The position numbers and the translations under genes were made by a program. Below the pieces are notes generated by a model, which worked only from the letters and a program-made list of their open reading frames with translations, was not told the DNA's origin and did not search any database. Positions 54,713-63,749 of a stretch of DNA of 64,000 nt are shown here, in pieces. Every line of letters begins with the position of its first letter. Within the stretch, counting starts at the first letter, position 1. The DNA comes from JANQEU01 sp965601455 (GTDB lineage Bacteria > Bacteroidota > Bacteroidia > Cytophagales > Cyclobacteriaceae): contig OZ271831.1 in the NCBI GenBank assembly GCA_965601455.1, forward strand, positions 1,922,001 to 1,986,000, in the 5' to 3' direction.

Positions 54713-57300
54713 ACCAACAACTACAACCCCCTAAGTGGGCCAAGGCTTTTCTGCATTGGTTTTGCTCTCCGGACCTAATCGAAGATGTGTCTGGTGACCT
54801 GGATGAGCTTTATCAAAATCAAGCCGCAAAGTCAAATTCCAGGGCAAATCGATTTTATGTACAGCAGGTACTCTTTCTTTTTCGACCGGGTATCATAAGA
54901 AGCTTAGAAACTCAAAAACTCAATACGGCAATGTTTAATAACTATTTGAAAATCGCATTAAGGAACGCTACTAGATACAAAGGACATACGGCCCTCAATG
55001 TGTTAGGCCTGCTAGTAGGAATAGCTTCAAGTCTGATGATTTTGATGTGGATTTATGATGAAGTAACTATTGATAAATTCCATTCAAAAGGAGATCAGAT
55101 TCACCAGCTCTGGAGGAATATGAAACAATCCAATGGTATGATTTCGACATCGTCTTCTCAACCAAAACCACTTGCTGATCTCATTCGGGAAGAGTATCCG
55201 GAGGTAGAGAGCGTAACTCAGGTAAGCTGGGAATTCAGTATGCAGTTTAAAAAAGGGGACAAGTCATCATCTGAATCCGGAAGGTTCGTAACCGATAACT
55301 TCTTTAATACATTTTCATTTGTGATACTTGCTGGGGATACAGAGACCCCGTTAACAGATCTTGGAGGAGTATCAATATCTGAGACTATGGCAAGAAAGTT
55401 TTACCCGGAAAACTTTCAGTTGGCTCTTGGCGAATCCTTTCGTATAGATGATGAATACGATGTAATAGTCACAAGTATTTTTTCTGATCCGGGCAATCAA
55501 TCCTCACTTCAGTTTGATTGGTTAATTAATGCCGAATCTTTTTTTGCTTATAATGATTGGGTGGAGAATTGGGGAAACGGAAGTTTCGGTATTTACATTA
55601 CCATTCCCGATGATAACCAGGTGAATGCTGTGGCGGATAGGGTATACAATGAGATCAATGATCATACCAGGGACAATCAAATGGCAGGGGATGAGACAGT
55701 GGTTATACAAAGGTTTAATGAGAGCTATCTCTATTCAAACTTCGATAATGGGGTTATATCAGGAGGACGTATTGATTACGTCAATATACTTCTGATTATC
55801 GCCATTTTCACGCTCATTATTGCCTGTATTAATTTTATGAATCTAGCTACCGCGAGATCGGGGAGAAGGGGAAAGGAGATTGGTATAAGGAAGGTAATGG
55901 GTGCAAAAAGATCTGGCTTACGAACCCAGTTTTATTTTGAATCCGGACTAATAACAGTTATTGCAGTTGGGTTATCGATCGGGTCAGTTTATTTACTTCT
56001 ACCATGGTTTAACCAGCTGGTAAATAAGGAGTTAGGTTACTTGTTCGGTAAAATGGAGCTCTGGATGGCTATTTTTTCAATAACTCTCATAGTTGCTTTA
56101 TTATCAGGAAGTTATCCGGCTTTACTGTTATCAAAGTTTGAAATTGTGGATGCCATTAAGGGATCCATCAAACAATCTGCATTTACTTCACGGTTGCGCA
56201 AGGGTCTAGTGGTTTTCCAGTTTGCTGTTTCAACTCTACTTATCATTGGCACTGTGGTTATTTATCAGCAAATTAGTTATGCGTTAAATAAAGACCTTGG
56301 ATTGAATAAGGACAACATGGTTCTTGTCAATTTGAATGGTAATCTTTCACAAAAGTTCGAGACCTACAAGACTGAGCTTTTGAGGATTCCGGAGGTGTCT
56401 TCTGTTAGCGGTGCTTCGGGTAATCCAGTATACTATGGTCGATCAACGAGCTCTGCCAGTTGGGACGGGAAAGATCCCTCAACGGGATACGAGATCAACG
56501 TAATTCTAACCGACGACAAATTTTTCCAGACGATGCAAATGGAAATAATTTCAGGAAGAGCATTCGAAGATCAAAGCCGGGATTCTACCAATTTCATTAT
56601 CAATGAAGTCGCTGCCTCACTCATAGGTTATGATAATCCAATAGGAAAGAATTTATCTTTTTGGGGTATTGATGGTAAGATTGTTGGAGTGGTGAAGAAC
56701 TTTCATATGCGAAACATGTATTCACCCATTGCTCCCCTGATTTTAACATGTATCGATTACAGCATGTTGAACACCGCCTTGATCCGAATAGATGGAGATG
56801 TTTCAAATGCCCTCATGGGTATTGAGAAGGTGACTAAATCTCTAAATTCAGGGGCCGAATATCAATATGAATTCATGGAACAAACAGTAGCCGAGGCTTA
56901 TGAAAATGAAGTTACGGTCCGTACGCTGGCAAGTGCCTTTTCAGGCATTTCAATTCTTATCTCTTGCCTTGGTTTATTCGGGTTAGCATCGTACGCCGCC
57001 GAGCAACGCTCAAGAGAAATAGGGGTTAGAAAAGTTCACGGCGCTACGGTTTTCCAAATACTATTTTTGCTTTCGAAAGATTACTCGAAGTTGATTGCAA
57101 TCGCCTTTTTGGTTGCCATTCCATTTGCCTACTTTGTGGCATTGGACTGGTTAGCTAATTTCGAGTACAGGACAGATCTTAAGATTTGGGTTTTTGTTAT
57201 GGCCGGTCTGACCACTTTCTTTATCGGGGTATCAACTATTCTCTTGAAATCCTACCAAGCTGCAAGTATTAATCCCAGCAAAGTATTGAAGGAGGAGTGA
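54709..57300 (+). CDS. MacB/FtsX-type ABC transporter permease with N-terminal prefix domain
   Basis: An 863-residue inner-membrane protein. A soluble prefix (about 1-75, PPKWAKAFLHWFCSPDLIEDVSGDLDE split over that span) precedes TM1 (about 98-118), a MacB periplasmic core (about 120-340), an FtsX core (about 355-480, IGIRKVMGAKRSG), a second periplasmic core and a second FtsX core (about 740-855, REIGVRKVHGA). Two permease units in one chain are typical of Cytophagales PadR-linked exporters. No ATPase gene is adjacent, so it must share one encoded elsewhere. The substrate is unknown. Confidence 0.88.
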   Translation: MNQQLQPPKWAKAFLHWFCSPDLIEDVSGDLDELYQNQAAKSNSRANRFYVQQVLFLFRPGIIRSLETQKLNTAMFNNYLKIALRNATRYKGHTALNVLGLLVGIASSLMILMWIYDEVTIDKFHSKGDQIHQLWRNMKQSNGMISTSSSQPKPLADLIREEYPEVESVTQVSWEFSMQFKKGDKSSSESGRFVTDNFFNTFSFVILAGDTETPLTDLGGVSISETMARKFYPENFQLALGESFRIDDEYDVIVTSIFSDPGNQSSLQFDWLINAESFFAYNDWVENWGNGSFGIYITIPDDNQVNAVADRVYNEINDHTRDNQMAGDETVVIQRFNESYLYSNFDNGVISGGRIDYVNILLIIAIFTLIIACINFMNLATARSGRRGKEIGIRKVMGAKRSGLRTQFYFESGLITVIAVGLSIGSVYLLLPWFNQLVNKELGYLFGKMELWMAIFSITLIVALLSGSYPALLLSKFEIVDAIKGSIKQSAFTSRLRKGLVVFQFAVSTLLIIGTVVIYQQISYALNKDLGLNKDNMVLVNLNGNLSQKFETYKTELLRIPEVSSVSGASGNPVYYGRSTSSASWDGKDPSTGYEINVILTDDKFFQTMQMEIISGRAFEDQSRDSTNFIINEVAASLIGYDNPIGKNLSFWGIDGKIVGVVKNFHMRNMYSPIAPLILTCIDYSMLNTALIRIDGDVSNALMGIEKVTKSLNSGAEYQYEFMEQTVAEAYENEVTVRTLASAFSGISILISCLGLFGLASYAAEQRSREIGVRKVHGATVFQILFLLSKDYSKLIAIAFLVAIPFAYFVALDWLANFEYRTDLKIWVFVMAGLTTFFIGVSTILLKSYQAASINPSKVLKEE

Positions 57301-57370
57301 GGACGAGCTTTATTAACTAAATATCATACTGGAATTGTTTTGGTATCCTGCGAATGTGCTTGAATTCTGG

Positions 57371-57395
57371 AGACCCTGAAAGAAGTTCAGGGTGA
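57371..57395. repeat. Palindromic REP-like element or terminator
   Basis: ACCCTGAA (57373-57380) and TTCAGGGT (57386-57393) pair perfectly around AGAAG, in the context gagaccctgaaagaagttcag. It lies between convergent genes. The sequence resembles dispersed palindromic repeats found in several bacterial genomes, and it could also act as a terminator. Confidence 0.5.
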
Positions 57396-57412
57396 CTACA
57401 GTCCGGTTGACA

Positions 57413-57913
57413 TTAAAATAATTTGCCTGTCTTTGGCAAGGCTTGTCTTTGGAGGTGTTTCAAATAGAGTATAGCACAGGCCATAGCATCACTATGAGCG
57501 TCGTGATGCTTAAGAGGGATCTTGTACTTTTTACTGCAATAAGCGAGTCCACGTCCGTAAATGAGGCGGGTACAGCGGAGTTCCATCTGAGGTTGTATTT
57601 CGTCGTAGTAGGCTAGGGTAGATCGGAGGCAATTGACATCAAAATCAACATTATGCGCAACAATAACTTCATCTTCAATCCATTTCTTAATTTCAAACCA
57701 GACTCGATCAAAGGTGGGTGCGTCCCTGGTATCAATCGGTCTGATTCCGTGGATCTCTATATTTTTTGCTGAATAGGTATTCTTGGGAGGTTGGATTAGT
57801 TGATTAACTTCTGCCACTATCTCTCCATCTTCCACTCGGATCAGTCCAACCTGGCAAATGCTTCTTGGGTCGGAAGTGGCAGTTTCAAAGTCGATGGCGG
57901 TGAAAGATTCCAA
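57413..57913 (-). CDS. DnaQ-like 3'-5' exonuclease
   Basis: A 166-residue DEDDh exonuclease. Exo I is FTAIDFETAT (Asp-Glu), Exo II is VAHNVDFDVNCL (Asp), and Exo III is HHDAHSDAMACA (His-Asp). Family members proofread or trim nucleic acids; without a polymerase or UvrC-like partner its exact role is open. The start is a TTG directly before the first motif; no ATG or GTG was found upstream in frame. Confidence 0.88.
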   Translation of the reverse strand: MESFTAIDFETATSDPRSICQVGLIRVEDGEIVAEVNQLIQPPKNTYSAKNIEIHGIRPIDTRDAPTFDRVWFEIKKWIEDEVIVAHNVDFDVNCLRSTLAYYDEIQPQMELRCTRLIYGRGLAYCSKKYKIPLKHHDAHSDAMACAILYLKHLQRQALPKTGKLF

Positions 57914-57977
57914 TTTTTTGGGTTCTGAGTTTTGAGTTTTGTGTTCAGGGTTTATTTTTTGTGTTTTTGGTTCGAAG

Positions 57978-58742
57978 TTATTCTGTTGTGTTTGGTTTTG
58001 TTGAACGATCGACTTTAAATTTCAAATCATTCATTACGTCCAGGATCTCTTCGTCAGTTAGATAATATGCGTCCATGAATCCCCCAAACTGTTGGTAGAA
58101 TTCTTCACAACAGGGCGCATAGCGGACGTACCTGGCGTATTGATAAATCTGGCTTCCGAGGCCATGATAGACAGGCATGAGATCTGTTGATTTTTCATGG
58201 GTGGCTCGAAAGTCTCCGTCAAAAAGATACAATAAACCCCATTTGGCTATTTGAAGTGTATTTAGTTGATGATAGTAAACTACATGTCCGAGTTCGTGGG
58301 CAAGTATTCCAATCTGGGCATCAAATGGTAGGTTTCTAAGTAATATTGGATCGAAAAATGTGCCCTCAGCGTCATTAAGTAGTATTTCATAGATCCTGTC
58401 TTGCCGAGGGCCAAATAAGGTCAACAGGTCAAAGTTTGATTCCATAGGCGCTCCCCCCTGGGTCATTATCATCTTAATGCTCACGTTTCTCAATTGAGGG
58501 TAAGCTGAGAGTGCAATCAGAGCTGCTTCTTCAAAACCTGAAGGGACTTCCTTATCAACGCCGACCATAGCGTTAAGACTGTCTATAGAATAGTCCTTTC
58601 CAACTAATGTATCGGCAAACTGATAAGTTTGTATTGCCGGCTTCTCTTGTTGCGGATCAATCTTCTGTGCAAGAATAATGACCATCAAAGAAGCAAGAAA
58701 CAAGAAAATAATTCCGAGGAATTTTAGGAATTTTCTAAGCAT
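57978..58742 (-). CDS. Membrane-anchored zinc metallopeptidase-like protein
   Basis: A 254-residue protein with an N-terminal TM or signal anchor (about 8-27). The extracytoplasmic part has a single HExxH motif in IGILAHELGHVVYYHQ near residue 150, preceded by DPILLRNLPFD. A third ligand is not certain; a Glu in the FRATHEKSTDLM segment is a candidate, as in gluzincins. This could be an M48-like or other minor family. It is 65 bases downstream of the exonuclease gene's start side, in an A/T-rich spacer. Confidence 0.65.
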   Translation of the reverse strand: MLRKFLKFLGIIFLFLASLMVIILAQKIDPQQEKPAIQTYQFADTLVGKDYSIDSLNAMVGVDKEVPSGFEEAALIALSAYPQLRNVSIKMIMTQGGAPMESNFDLLTLFGPRQDRIYEILLNDAEGTFFDPILLRNLPFDAQIGILAHELGHVVYYHQLNTLQIAKWGLLYLFDGDFRATHEKSTDLMPVYHGLGSQIYQYARYVRYAPCCEEFYQQFGGFMDAYYLTDEEILDVMNDLKFKVDRSTKPNTTE

Positions 58743-58866
58743 CTTAAAACGGAATATCTGTTCTCTTGTGAAGATAATGATACCCTATATAAACCTATCG
58801 TTATTGGCTATCAAAGTCCTACTCAATATCGCTCATAACAATTAGCTAATTATTATAACAAGTTGG

Positions 58867-59409
58867 CTATGCCAGGAATATCAGGAATAGTAATGGAAAA
58901 ATTACCCCAGCGACTGCCAGTTTCCAACCTCGTGACTTAAATCCGTTTGGTCCAAGCGGTATGAACATTCCTGTGATAGCAATAGTCAGCATGGCAATAC
59001 CAAATATGTCGGAGTACCAAATCCATGCCTTGTCTGTTGTTTTATGGAGAAACATGGTATGTCCTAAAATTGGAACTTTCTTTCGAAACTCAATAGAACC
59101 TTTACCGGTATTCAGGTCCATATCCAGAATAGCATTATCCTTAAAATAGATTCGAAGAGATTCCTCATTTAGTCGATGGCTTTCGTACTCCACAGCCCAG
59201 TCATCAGACCACCTAATGAGTGTTTCTTCATCGATGTCTGACCATTCATCAGGAATACTGACGGCGACTTCTTTTTGTTCATAGGTGTAATCCATGGGGT
59301 ACCAGTCACGACGATGATTAAGAACAATGCCTGAAAAGGAAAAAGCGATTATCAGACCGATATAGAAATAGGCAAAATCACGATGGATGCCTCGATAGGT
59401 AAATTTCAC
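58867..59409 (-). CDS. PepSY-associated membrane protein
   Basis: A 180-residue inner-membrane protein. TM1 with FYIGLIIAFSFSGIVLNHR (about 15-33), a PepSY-like extracytoplasmic part (about 45-125, GSIEFRKKVPILGHTMFLHK), and two C-terminal TMs (about 130-155 and 163-180). The histidines at the membrane borders (HRDFAY, LNHRRD, LGHTMFLHK) resemble iron-reductase-type PepSY_TM proteins of siderophore systems. The GTG start is the first codon after an in-frame stop. Confidence 0.75.
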   Translation of the reverse strand: MKFTYRGIHRDFAYFYIGLIIAFSFSGIVLNHRRDWYPMDYTYEQKEVAVSIPDEWSDIDEETLIRWSDDWAVEYESHRLNEESLRIYFKDNAILDMDLNTGKGSIEFRKKVPILGHTMFLHKTTDKAWIWYSDIFGIAMLTIAITGMFIPLGPNGFKSRGWKLAVAGVIFPLLFLIFLA

Positions 59410-59507
59410 TCGATTTTTTTGGGCTCAAAAATGTAGAAATGCTCGCGATTTATCAATCGCCAGAAGTAGTGATTAAACCAGACGTAGAAAAAGATCTAAT
59501 TAGTTGA

Positions 59508-59738
59508 TTAGTCCCTTTTCTGGCTTTCTACTGTATGCTCGATCTTCTTATCAATATCATCTTGCGGTTCTTCAACGATATTTCCATCCTCATCCAAGTA
59601 AGCAATCATATCCGCCAGTTTTCCGCTCTTATCCTCTTCTTTCCTCTCTTCCATTCTGGCTGCCTTTTCCGCTTTCTTCTTTCGCTTCAGTTCCGCTTTC
59701 TGTCTTTTTAAAAATGCATTAAAATTCTTTCTACCCAT
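59508..59738 (-). CDS. Small basic coiled-coil protein, conserved in Bacteroidota
   Basis: A 76-residue protein with a strongly basic, Lys/Arg/Ala-rich helix (residues about 5-35) followed by an acidic tail with LADMIAYLDEDGNIVEEP. Proteins of this type are, from memory, often encoded beside cold-shock genes in Bacteroidota and may bind RNA or ribosomes; no cold-shock gene is adjacent here. No enzymatic motif. Confidence 0.7.
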   Translation of the reverse strand: MGRKNFNAFLKRQKAELKRKKKAEKAARMEERKEEDKSGKLADMIAYLDEDGNIVEEPQDDIDKKIEHTVESQKRD

Positions 59739-59917
59739 AAATAAGCCTCACCTTCTTTTTTTGTGAATGTCCTATAAAGATAATAAAGGTTAACATAAGG
59801 GTATATAGCATAACTCAGTAGAAGGGAAGAGAATTAACATCATGGAATGGGTATAAAGCCCATTTGCCACCAACAATTACATGATGAATAGGACGGGATT
59901 AACGTTGATTGAGTCAA

Positions 59918-60472
59918 TTAGACCATCAACATTCCTTCACGACACTTTCGAAGCTCGAGTTGACCTACAGTTAATCTACTCAACCTCATAAGTAGGTCTT
60001 TCTGTTCCTCTGTCAATTCTTTTGGTTTATGATCGATTACACATATGGTTCCCATTGCATAGCCATCTGGTGTAATCAAGGGTGCACCAGCGTAGAAATT
60101 GATTTTTGGCTCTTCCATTACCAGCGGATTATTTTGAAATCGCGGGTCTTCCCTTGCATCTTTAACCTCCAAAATCTCATTGGGAGAATTGATTGCATAG
60201 GAACAAAAAGCAATCTCCCTAGGTATTTCTTCCATATTTGTTCCGTATCTGGATTTAAACCATTGTCGTGACCGGTCAATTAGGGAAACCATTGAGATTG
60301 GGGTTCGGCAAATGTGGGCCGCCAATGTCGTGATGTCGTCATATACGGTTTCTGGCAAAGTATCTAAAATGTTATACGAAGAGAGAGCCTCTAATCGTTT
60401 TCGTTCATTTTCCGGAATAGGAGGTTTGCCATCCTCGAAGGATACGGAGTAATGGTAGCGTTTTCTAAACAT
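59918..60472 (-). CDS. GAF domain protein
   Basis: A 184-residue protein that is essentially one GAF domain (about 20-175). The segment starting NERKRLEALSSYNILDTLPE and the core SLIDRSRQWFKSRYG, FCSYAI, FYAGAPLITPDGYAMGTICV fit the GAF class seen ahead of cyclases and kinases (the LDTxxE family). No output domain is attached, so it may act as a partner of another sensor. Ligand unknown. Confidence 0.82.
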   Translation of the reverse strand: MFRKRYHYSVSFEDGKPPIPENERKRLEALSSYNILDTLPETVYDDITTLAAHICRTPISMVSLIDRSRQWFKSRYGTNMEEIPREIAFCSYAINSPNEILEVKDAREDPRFQNNPLVMEEPKINFYAGAPLITPDGYAMGTICVIDHKPKELTEEQKDLLMRLSRLTVGQLELRKCREGMLMV

Positions 60473-60698
60473 AATGGCGACGATTCAATTGTGTCAAGGT
60501 AGTTAATATAAAGTGTTCGATCAACTGATTGGAATCAAAGAATCGAATGATTTTGATTATTACCTTGAGTTTAACAACAAGAACAGGATTTTCCCATTAG
60601 TAATTCCTTAATGGTTTTCGCGATTTTATGTGGATCCTGTTTTAAAGGAAACTGGAACCAATTTGTGATATTTAAGTTTATGTCTAAAACGAATAGAT

Positions 60699-61154
60699 AT
60701 GCTGAAGTGGACTGACGTGATACGTTATGCAAGGCAGGGAAATCCAATCCCAGACCGAAGAGTTGACAAGAGTGAAGAAGAGTGGAGAGGCCTTTTGACA
60801 CAGGAACAGTTTCAAATAACCCGACTTAAAGGAACAGAAAGACCATTTAGCTCTGATGTATGTAGTCGATTTGACCCGGGAAGGTATCACTGTGTTTGTT
60901 GTGGTACACTACTGTTCGACGCAAATGAAAAATTTGAAAGTGGTACAGGATGGCCTTCATTCACCCAACCTGTGAAAGAAAATGCAATTGCCTACCACGA
61001 AGATCGCTCCATGTTTATGAAGCGCATCGAAACGGTCTGCAATACCTGCGACGCCCATTTGGGACATGTTTTTCCCGATGGGCCTGAACCTTCTGGTTTG
61101 CGCTATTGCATGAACGCTGTCGCACTAAAGAAAGAAGAAGAGCCAGTCAGTTAA
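60699..61154 (+). CDS. msrB: Peptide-methionine (R)-S-oxide reductase
   Basis: Repairs methionine-R-sulfoxide in proteins. The 151 residues have the MsrB zinc ligands C65/C68 (HCVCCGTLLF) and C114/C117 (ETVCNTCDAHLGHV), the substrate loop GTGWPSFTQP, catalytic Cys137 in GLRYCMNAVAL and a likely resolving Cys55 (SSDVCSRF). No signal peptide. ATG start; no Shine-Dalgarno is obvious. Confidence 0.95.
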   Translation: MLKWTDVIRYARQGNPIPDRRVDKSEEEWRGLLTQEQFQITRLKGTERPFSSDVCSRFDPGRYHCVCCGTLLFDANEKFESGTGWPSFTQPVKENAIAYHEDRSMFMKRIETVCNTCDAHLGHVFPDGPEPSGLRYCMNAVALKKEEEPVS

Positions 61155-61160
61155 ATACGA

Positions 61161-61652
61161 CTACATTTTCTTCAATGATCGCGTTGCCCACCTTTTAAAA
61201 CTTCCCCAAAACCAACTTTGCCCGGAGTGCCATAGAGAGTAAAAGCCTGGTTTTACCCAGGAGCTCAACGTACCGGTAATTGTGGTTTTGCCATCTACTT
61301 CGTTAGTACTGAATTCTAATTTAAATGGTCTTACCCAACGAAAACTAATGGCATAAGTACCATAGTTGTATTGTAATTCTCGATAATTACTTTGAATCTT
61401 AGTTAGTACACCTGCAAAATTGATAAAGGGTCCATGGTGATTCGTAAGCACACCTTCATGGAATCCGTTTGGGATCTTTTCTTCATCAGGTGAATAAAAC
61501 TCGACACGATAGGGCCATATCTGGTTATCAGTAAAGGTTCCCATATCATTTAACCATTTCCACACTTTCTCCTCAGTAGAAGGCACTTCAAACGAGAAAG
61601 TGTAAACGTGTTCTTTGAATCCGGGAGGTTTGGGTTGAAGAAGCATTGTCAT
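61161..61652 (-). CDS. SRPBCC-like protein, function unknown
   Basis: A 163-residue cytosolic protein. The N-terminal VYTFSFEVPSTEEKVWKWLND suggests a START/SRPBCC helix-grip fold (coenzyme Q-binding or polyketide-cyclase-like), followed by strands such as FINFAGVLTKIQ and FRWVRPFKLEF. A cluster of Trp residues marks the C-terminus. No catalytic residue can be named. Its stop lies six bases from the msrB stop. Confidence 0.55.
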   Translation of the reverse strand: MTMLLQPKPPGFKEHVYTFSFEVPSTEEKVWKWLNDMGTFTDNQIWPYRVEFYSPDEEKIPNGFHEGVLTNHHGPFINFAGVLTKIQSNYRELQYNYGTYAISFRWVRPFKLEFSTNEVDGKTTITGTLSSWVKPGFYSLWHSGQSWFWGSFKRWATRSLKKM

Positions 61653-61776
61653 ACCATTTGCTTTACTACACCCTTTTGATGAAATGGGTTCCAGTTTCCT
61701 TGTTTCTATACCCTCCTGATTTTAGTCATTGTCAAACCGTGGTAAAATTGATAGACTGCTATTCAAATTGCAATGT

Positions 61777-62274
61777 ATGTCCAGCTTCAACATTCGACCC
61801 CGTTTTAAACACCTGATCCACAACAACCAAGAGAATGTGGAAAAAGCGATCAATGACGCACTTGAAAAGGCAAAAGATACATGTATCGCTGACTCTCTTT
61901 CAGGTCATATCAATATTAAGATTCCGGCTGCTGAAAGACATTTTTGGTCACCTCAACTTAACCTAACCACGGAGCAGACAGAGGACGGAACGGTAATTCG
62001 GGGACTCTATGGACCAAATCCTACGGTCTGGGGAATATTTTTTTTTGGTTATGTCAGTCTTGGTTTATTATTCATGGGACTTGGGATGTGGGGTTTGACC
62101 AGGTATAATCTGGGACTCAATAGTGAAATACTGTGGTCGTTACCAGTCCTTGCCGGATGCGCCCTGGTGCTTTATCTGATCGCCCAGTTTGGACAGAAGA
62201 TTGGTGCGGATCAGATGTATCGTCTACATCATTTCTATGAGGATATCTTTCATGATAAGGTGACCATCTATTGA
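61777..62274 (+). CDS. Hypothetical protein with two C-terminal membrane segments
   Basis: About 165 residues from the ATG at 61777 (a TTG at 61729 would add 16). The N-terminal part is soluble with IRPRFKHLIHNNQENVEKAI and an IKIPAAERHFWSPQL segment; two TMs follow (about 88-110 and 122-142), then a short tail YRLHHFYEDIFHD. No family recognised. It is divergent from the SRPBCC-like gene. Confidence 0.6.
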   Translation: MSSFNIRPRFKHLIHNNQENVEKAINDALEKAKDTCIADSLSGHINIKIPAAERHFWSPQLNLTTEQTEDGTVIRGLYGPNPTVWGIFFFGYVSLGLLFMGLGMWGLTRYNLGLNSEILWSLPVLAGCALVLYLIAQFGQKIGADQMYRLHHFYEDIFHDKVTIY

Positions 62275-62319
62275 AAGGCAGGATATCTTACCATTAATTA
62301 CGCATCAACGAAGGTCTTT

Positions 62320-62335
62320 TGTAACATCTGTTACA
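62320..62335. promoter_or_regulatory. Crp/Fnr-like binding site upstream of the sulfide oxidoreductase gene
   Basis: TGTAACATCTGTTACA: the arms TGTAAC and GTTACA are exact reverse complements with the spacing of Crp/Fnr sites (TGTAA-N6-TTACA). It lies about 100 bases before the ATG of the SQR-like gene and after the stop of the previous gene. Confidence 0.6.
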
Positions 62336-62406
62336 TAAATGCATATATGAACATGAAATCATATATTATACTGATATAACTCAATCATCCGGGCTACTTA
62401 CACTTC

Positions 62407-62414
62407 TACATTTG
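62407..62414 (+). promoter_or_regulatory. Candidate -7 box (TACATTTG) for the sulfur operon
   Basis: Exact TAnnTTTG match 22 bases before the ATG. No -33 TTTG is seen at the usual spacing, as would fit an activator-dependent promoter. The palindrome centre is about 91 bases before the inferred start of transcription. Confidence 0.35.
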
Positions 62415-62436
62415 GCTTATTAGAAATCACAAAGTC

Positions 62437-63720
62437 ATGAAAAACTTAGTCATATTAGGTGCAGGATCAGCCGGAACGATGATGGCTAACCATCTGTCAA
62501 AGAAACTTCCGATTGGAGAATGGAATATTACAATTGTTGATCAGACTGAAAAACACTACTATCAGCCTGGTTTTCTTTTTTTAGCAGTTGACACTTATTC
62601 TGAAGAAGATTGCTACAAAAAACGTGAGAATTTCCTTCCTTCTTCTGTTCGGTATGTCCAGCAGAAAATTGAACTGATCGATGGGGATAACCGCACAGTA
62701 GTACTAGCTGAAGGAGATCAATTGGAATATGACATATTGATTATCGCAACCGGCTCTCAGATTGCACCGGAGGAAGTGGATGGAATGGCAGGAGAGGAAT
62801 GGCAAAAATCTGTTTTTGATTTTTACACCTTCGAAGGAGCACTGAATCTAAGGAATAAACTCAGAGAGTGGGAAGGCGGAAAATTGGCTGTTCATATTAC
62901 TGAAATGCCAATAAAATGTCCCGTTGCTCCACTTGAGTTCGCCTTTCTTGCAGATCATTATTTTAAACAAAAAGGGATGCGGGATAAAGTGGATATAACC
63001 TACGTAACACCTTTGGATGGAGCATTCACCAAGCCCAAGGCAAGTAAGAAACTGTCTCATTTGCTAGACGACAAAGGAATCGATGTGGTTACTGACTTTG
63101 CCATAGCAAGGGTAGATAACGAAGAAAAGAAAATTGTATCCTGGGATGAAAAAGAAGTACCATTTGATCTATTGGTTACCGTACCCACCAACATGGGTGA
63201 TCCATTGATCGAGCGATCTGGTTTGGGTGATGACCTGAATTTTATTCCAACAAAGAAGCATACGCTACAGAGTGAAGCCTATGAAAATATCTTTGTTGTA
63301 GGAGATGCCACTAATCTTCCTACATCTAAAGCAGGGTCAGTTGCTCACTTTGAAGCGGAGGTGCTCACAGAAAATATCTTACGATATATAGAAGGACAAC
63401 CGCTGAAAGAAGAATTTGACGGTCATGCCAATTGCTTTGTAGAAACGGGTGATGGAAAGGCGATGCTTATCGATTTCAATTACACTACCGAGCCTTTAGA
63501 GGGTTACTTCCCATTTGAAGGTATTGGTCCGATGAAGCTTTTGACCGAGAGTAGGTTAAATCACTGGGGAAAACTCGGATTTATCTGGGTGTACTGGAAT
63601 ATGCTTATGAAGGGACGTAAAGTTCCGTTTATCCCAGCGAAAATGTCTCTTCGAGGGAAGAAAGTTGACAAAGCCCCAACAAAATCACAGAAGACAAACC
63701 GTGAAAAAGAATTAGTCTAA
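62437..63720 (+). CDS. Sulfide:quinone oxidoreductase-like FAD/NAD(P) oxidoreductase
   Basis: A 427-residue flavoprotein. The FAD Rossmann motif is VILGAGSAGTMMANHL (5-20), the second is ILIIATGSQIAP, and the late FAD motif is NIFVVGDATNLPTSKAGS. Cysteines at 59, 161 (IKCPVAP) and 333 sit near the positions of the redox Cys of SQR, and the KCP motif is typical. The C-terminal region (about 380-410, WGKLGFIWVYWNMLMKG) is amphipathic and probably binds the membrane surface. It would oxidise sulfide and reduce quinone. It is followed 29 bases later by a DsrC/TusE gene, which supports a sulfur role. Confidence 0.85.
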   Translation: MKNLVILGAGSAGTMMANHLSKKLPIGEWNITIVDQTEKHYYQPGFLFLAVDTYSEEDCYKKRENFLPSSVRYVQQKIELIDGDNRTVVLAEGDQLEYDILIIATGSQIAPEEVDGMAGEEWQKSVFDFYTFEGALNLRNKLREWEGGKLAVHITEMPIKCPVAPLEFAFLADHYFKQKGMRDKVDITYVTPLDGAFTKPKASKKLSHLLDDKGIDVVTDFAIARVDNEEKKIVSWDEKEVPFDLLVTVPTNMGDPLIERSGLGDDLNFIPTKKHTLQSEAYENIFVVGDATNLPTSKAGSVAHFEAEVLTENILRYIEGQPLKEEFDGHANCFVETGDGKAMLIDFNYTTEPLEGYFPFEGIGPMKLLTESRLNHWGKLGFIWVYWNMLMKGRKVPFIPAKMSLRGKKVDKAPTKSQKTNREKELV

Positions 63721-63749
63721 GAATATCTAAAAACAAAAACGCTATTACT

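Noticed and set aside
57914..57977. T/G-rich low-complexity stretch between the exonuclease and metalloprotease genes as a regulatory element
   Set aside because: It contains short irregular repeats of tttgag/ttttgtg only; no promoter pattern or symmetry was found.
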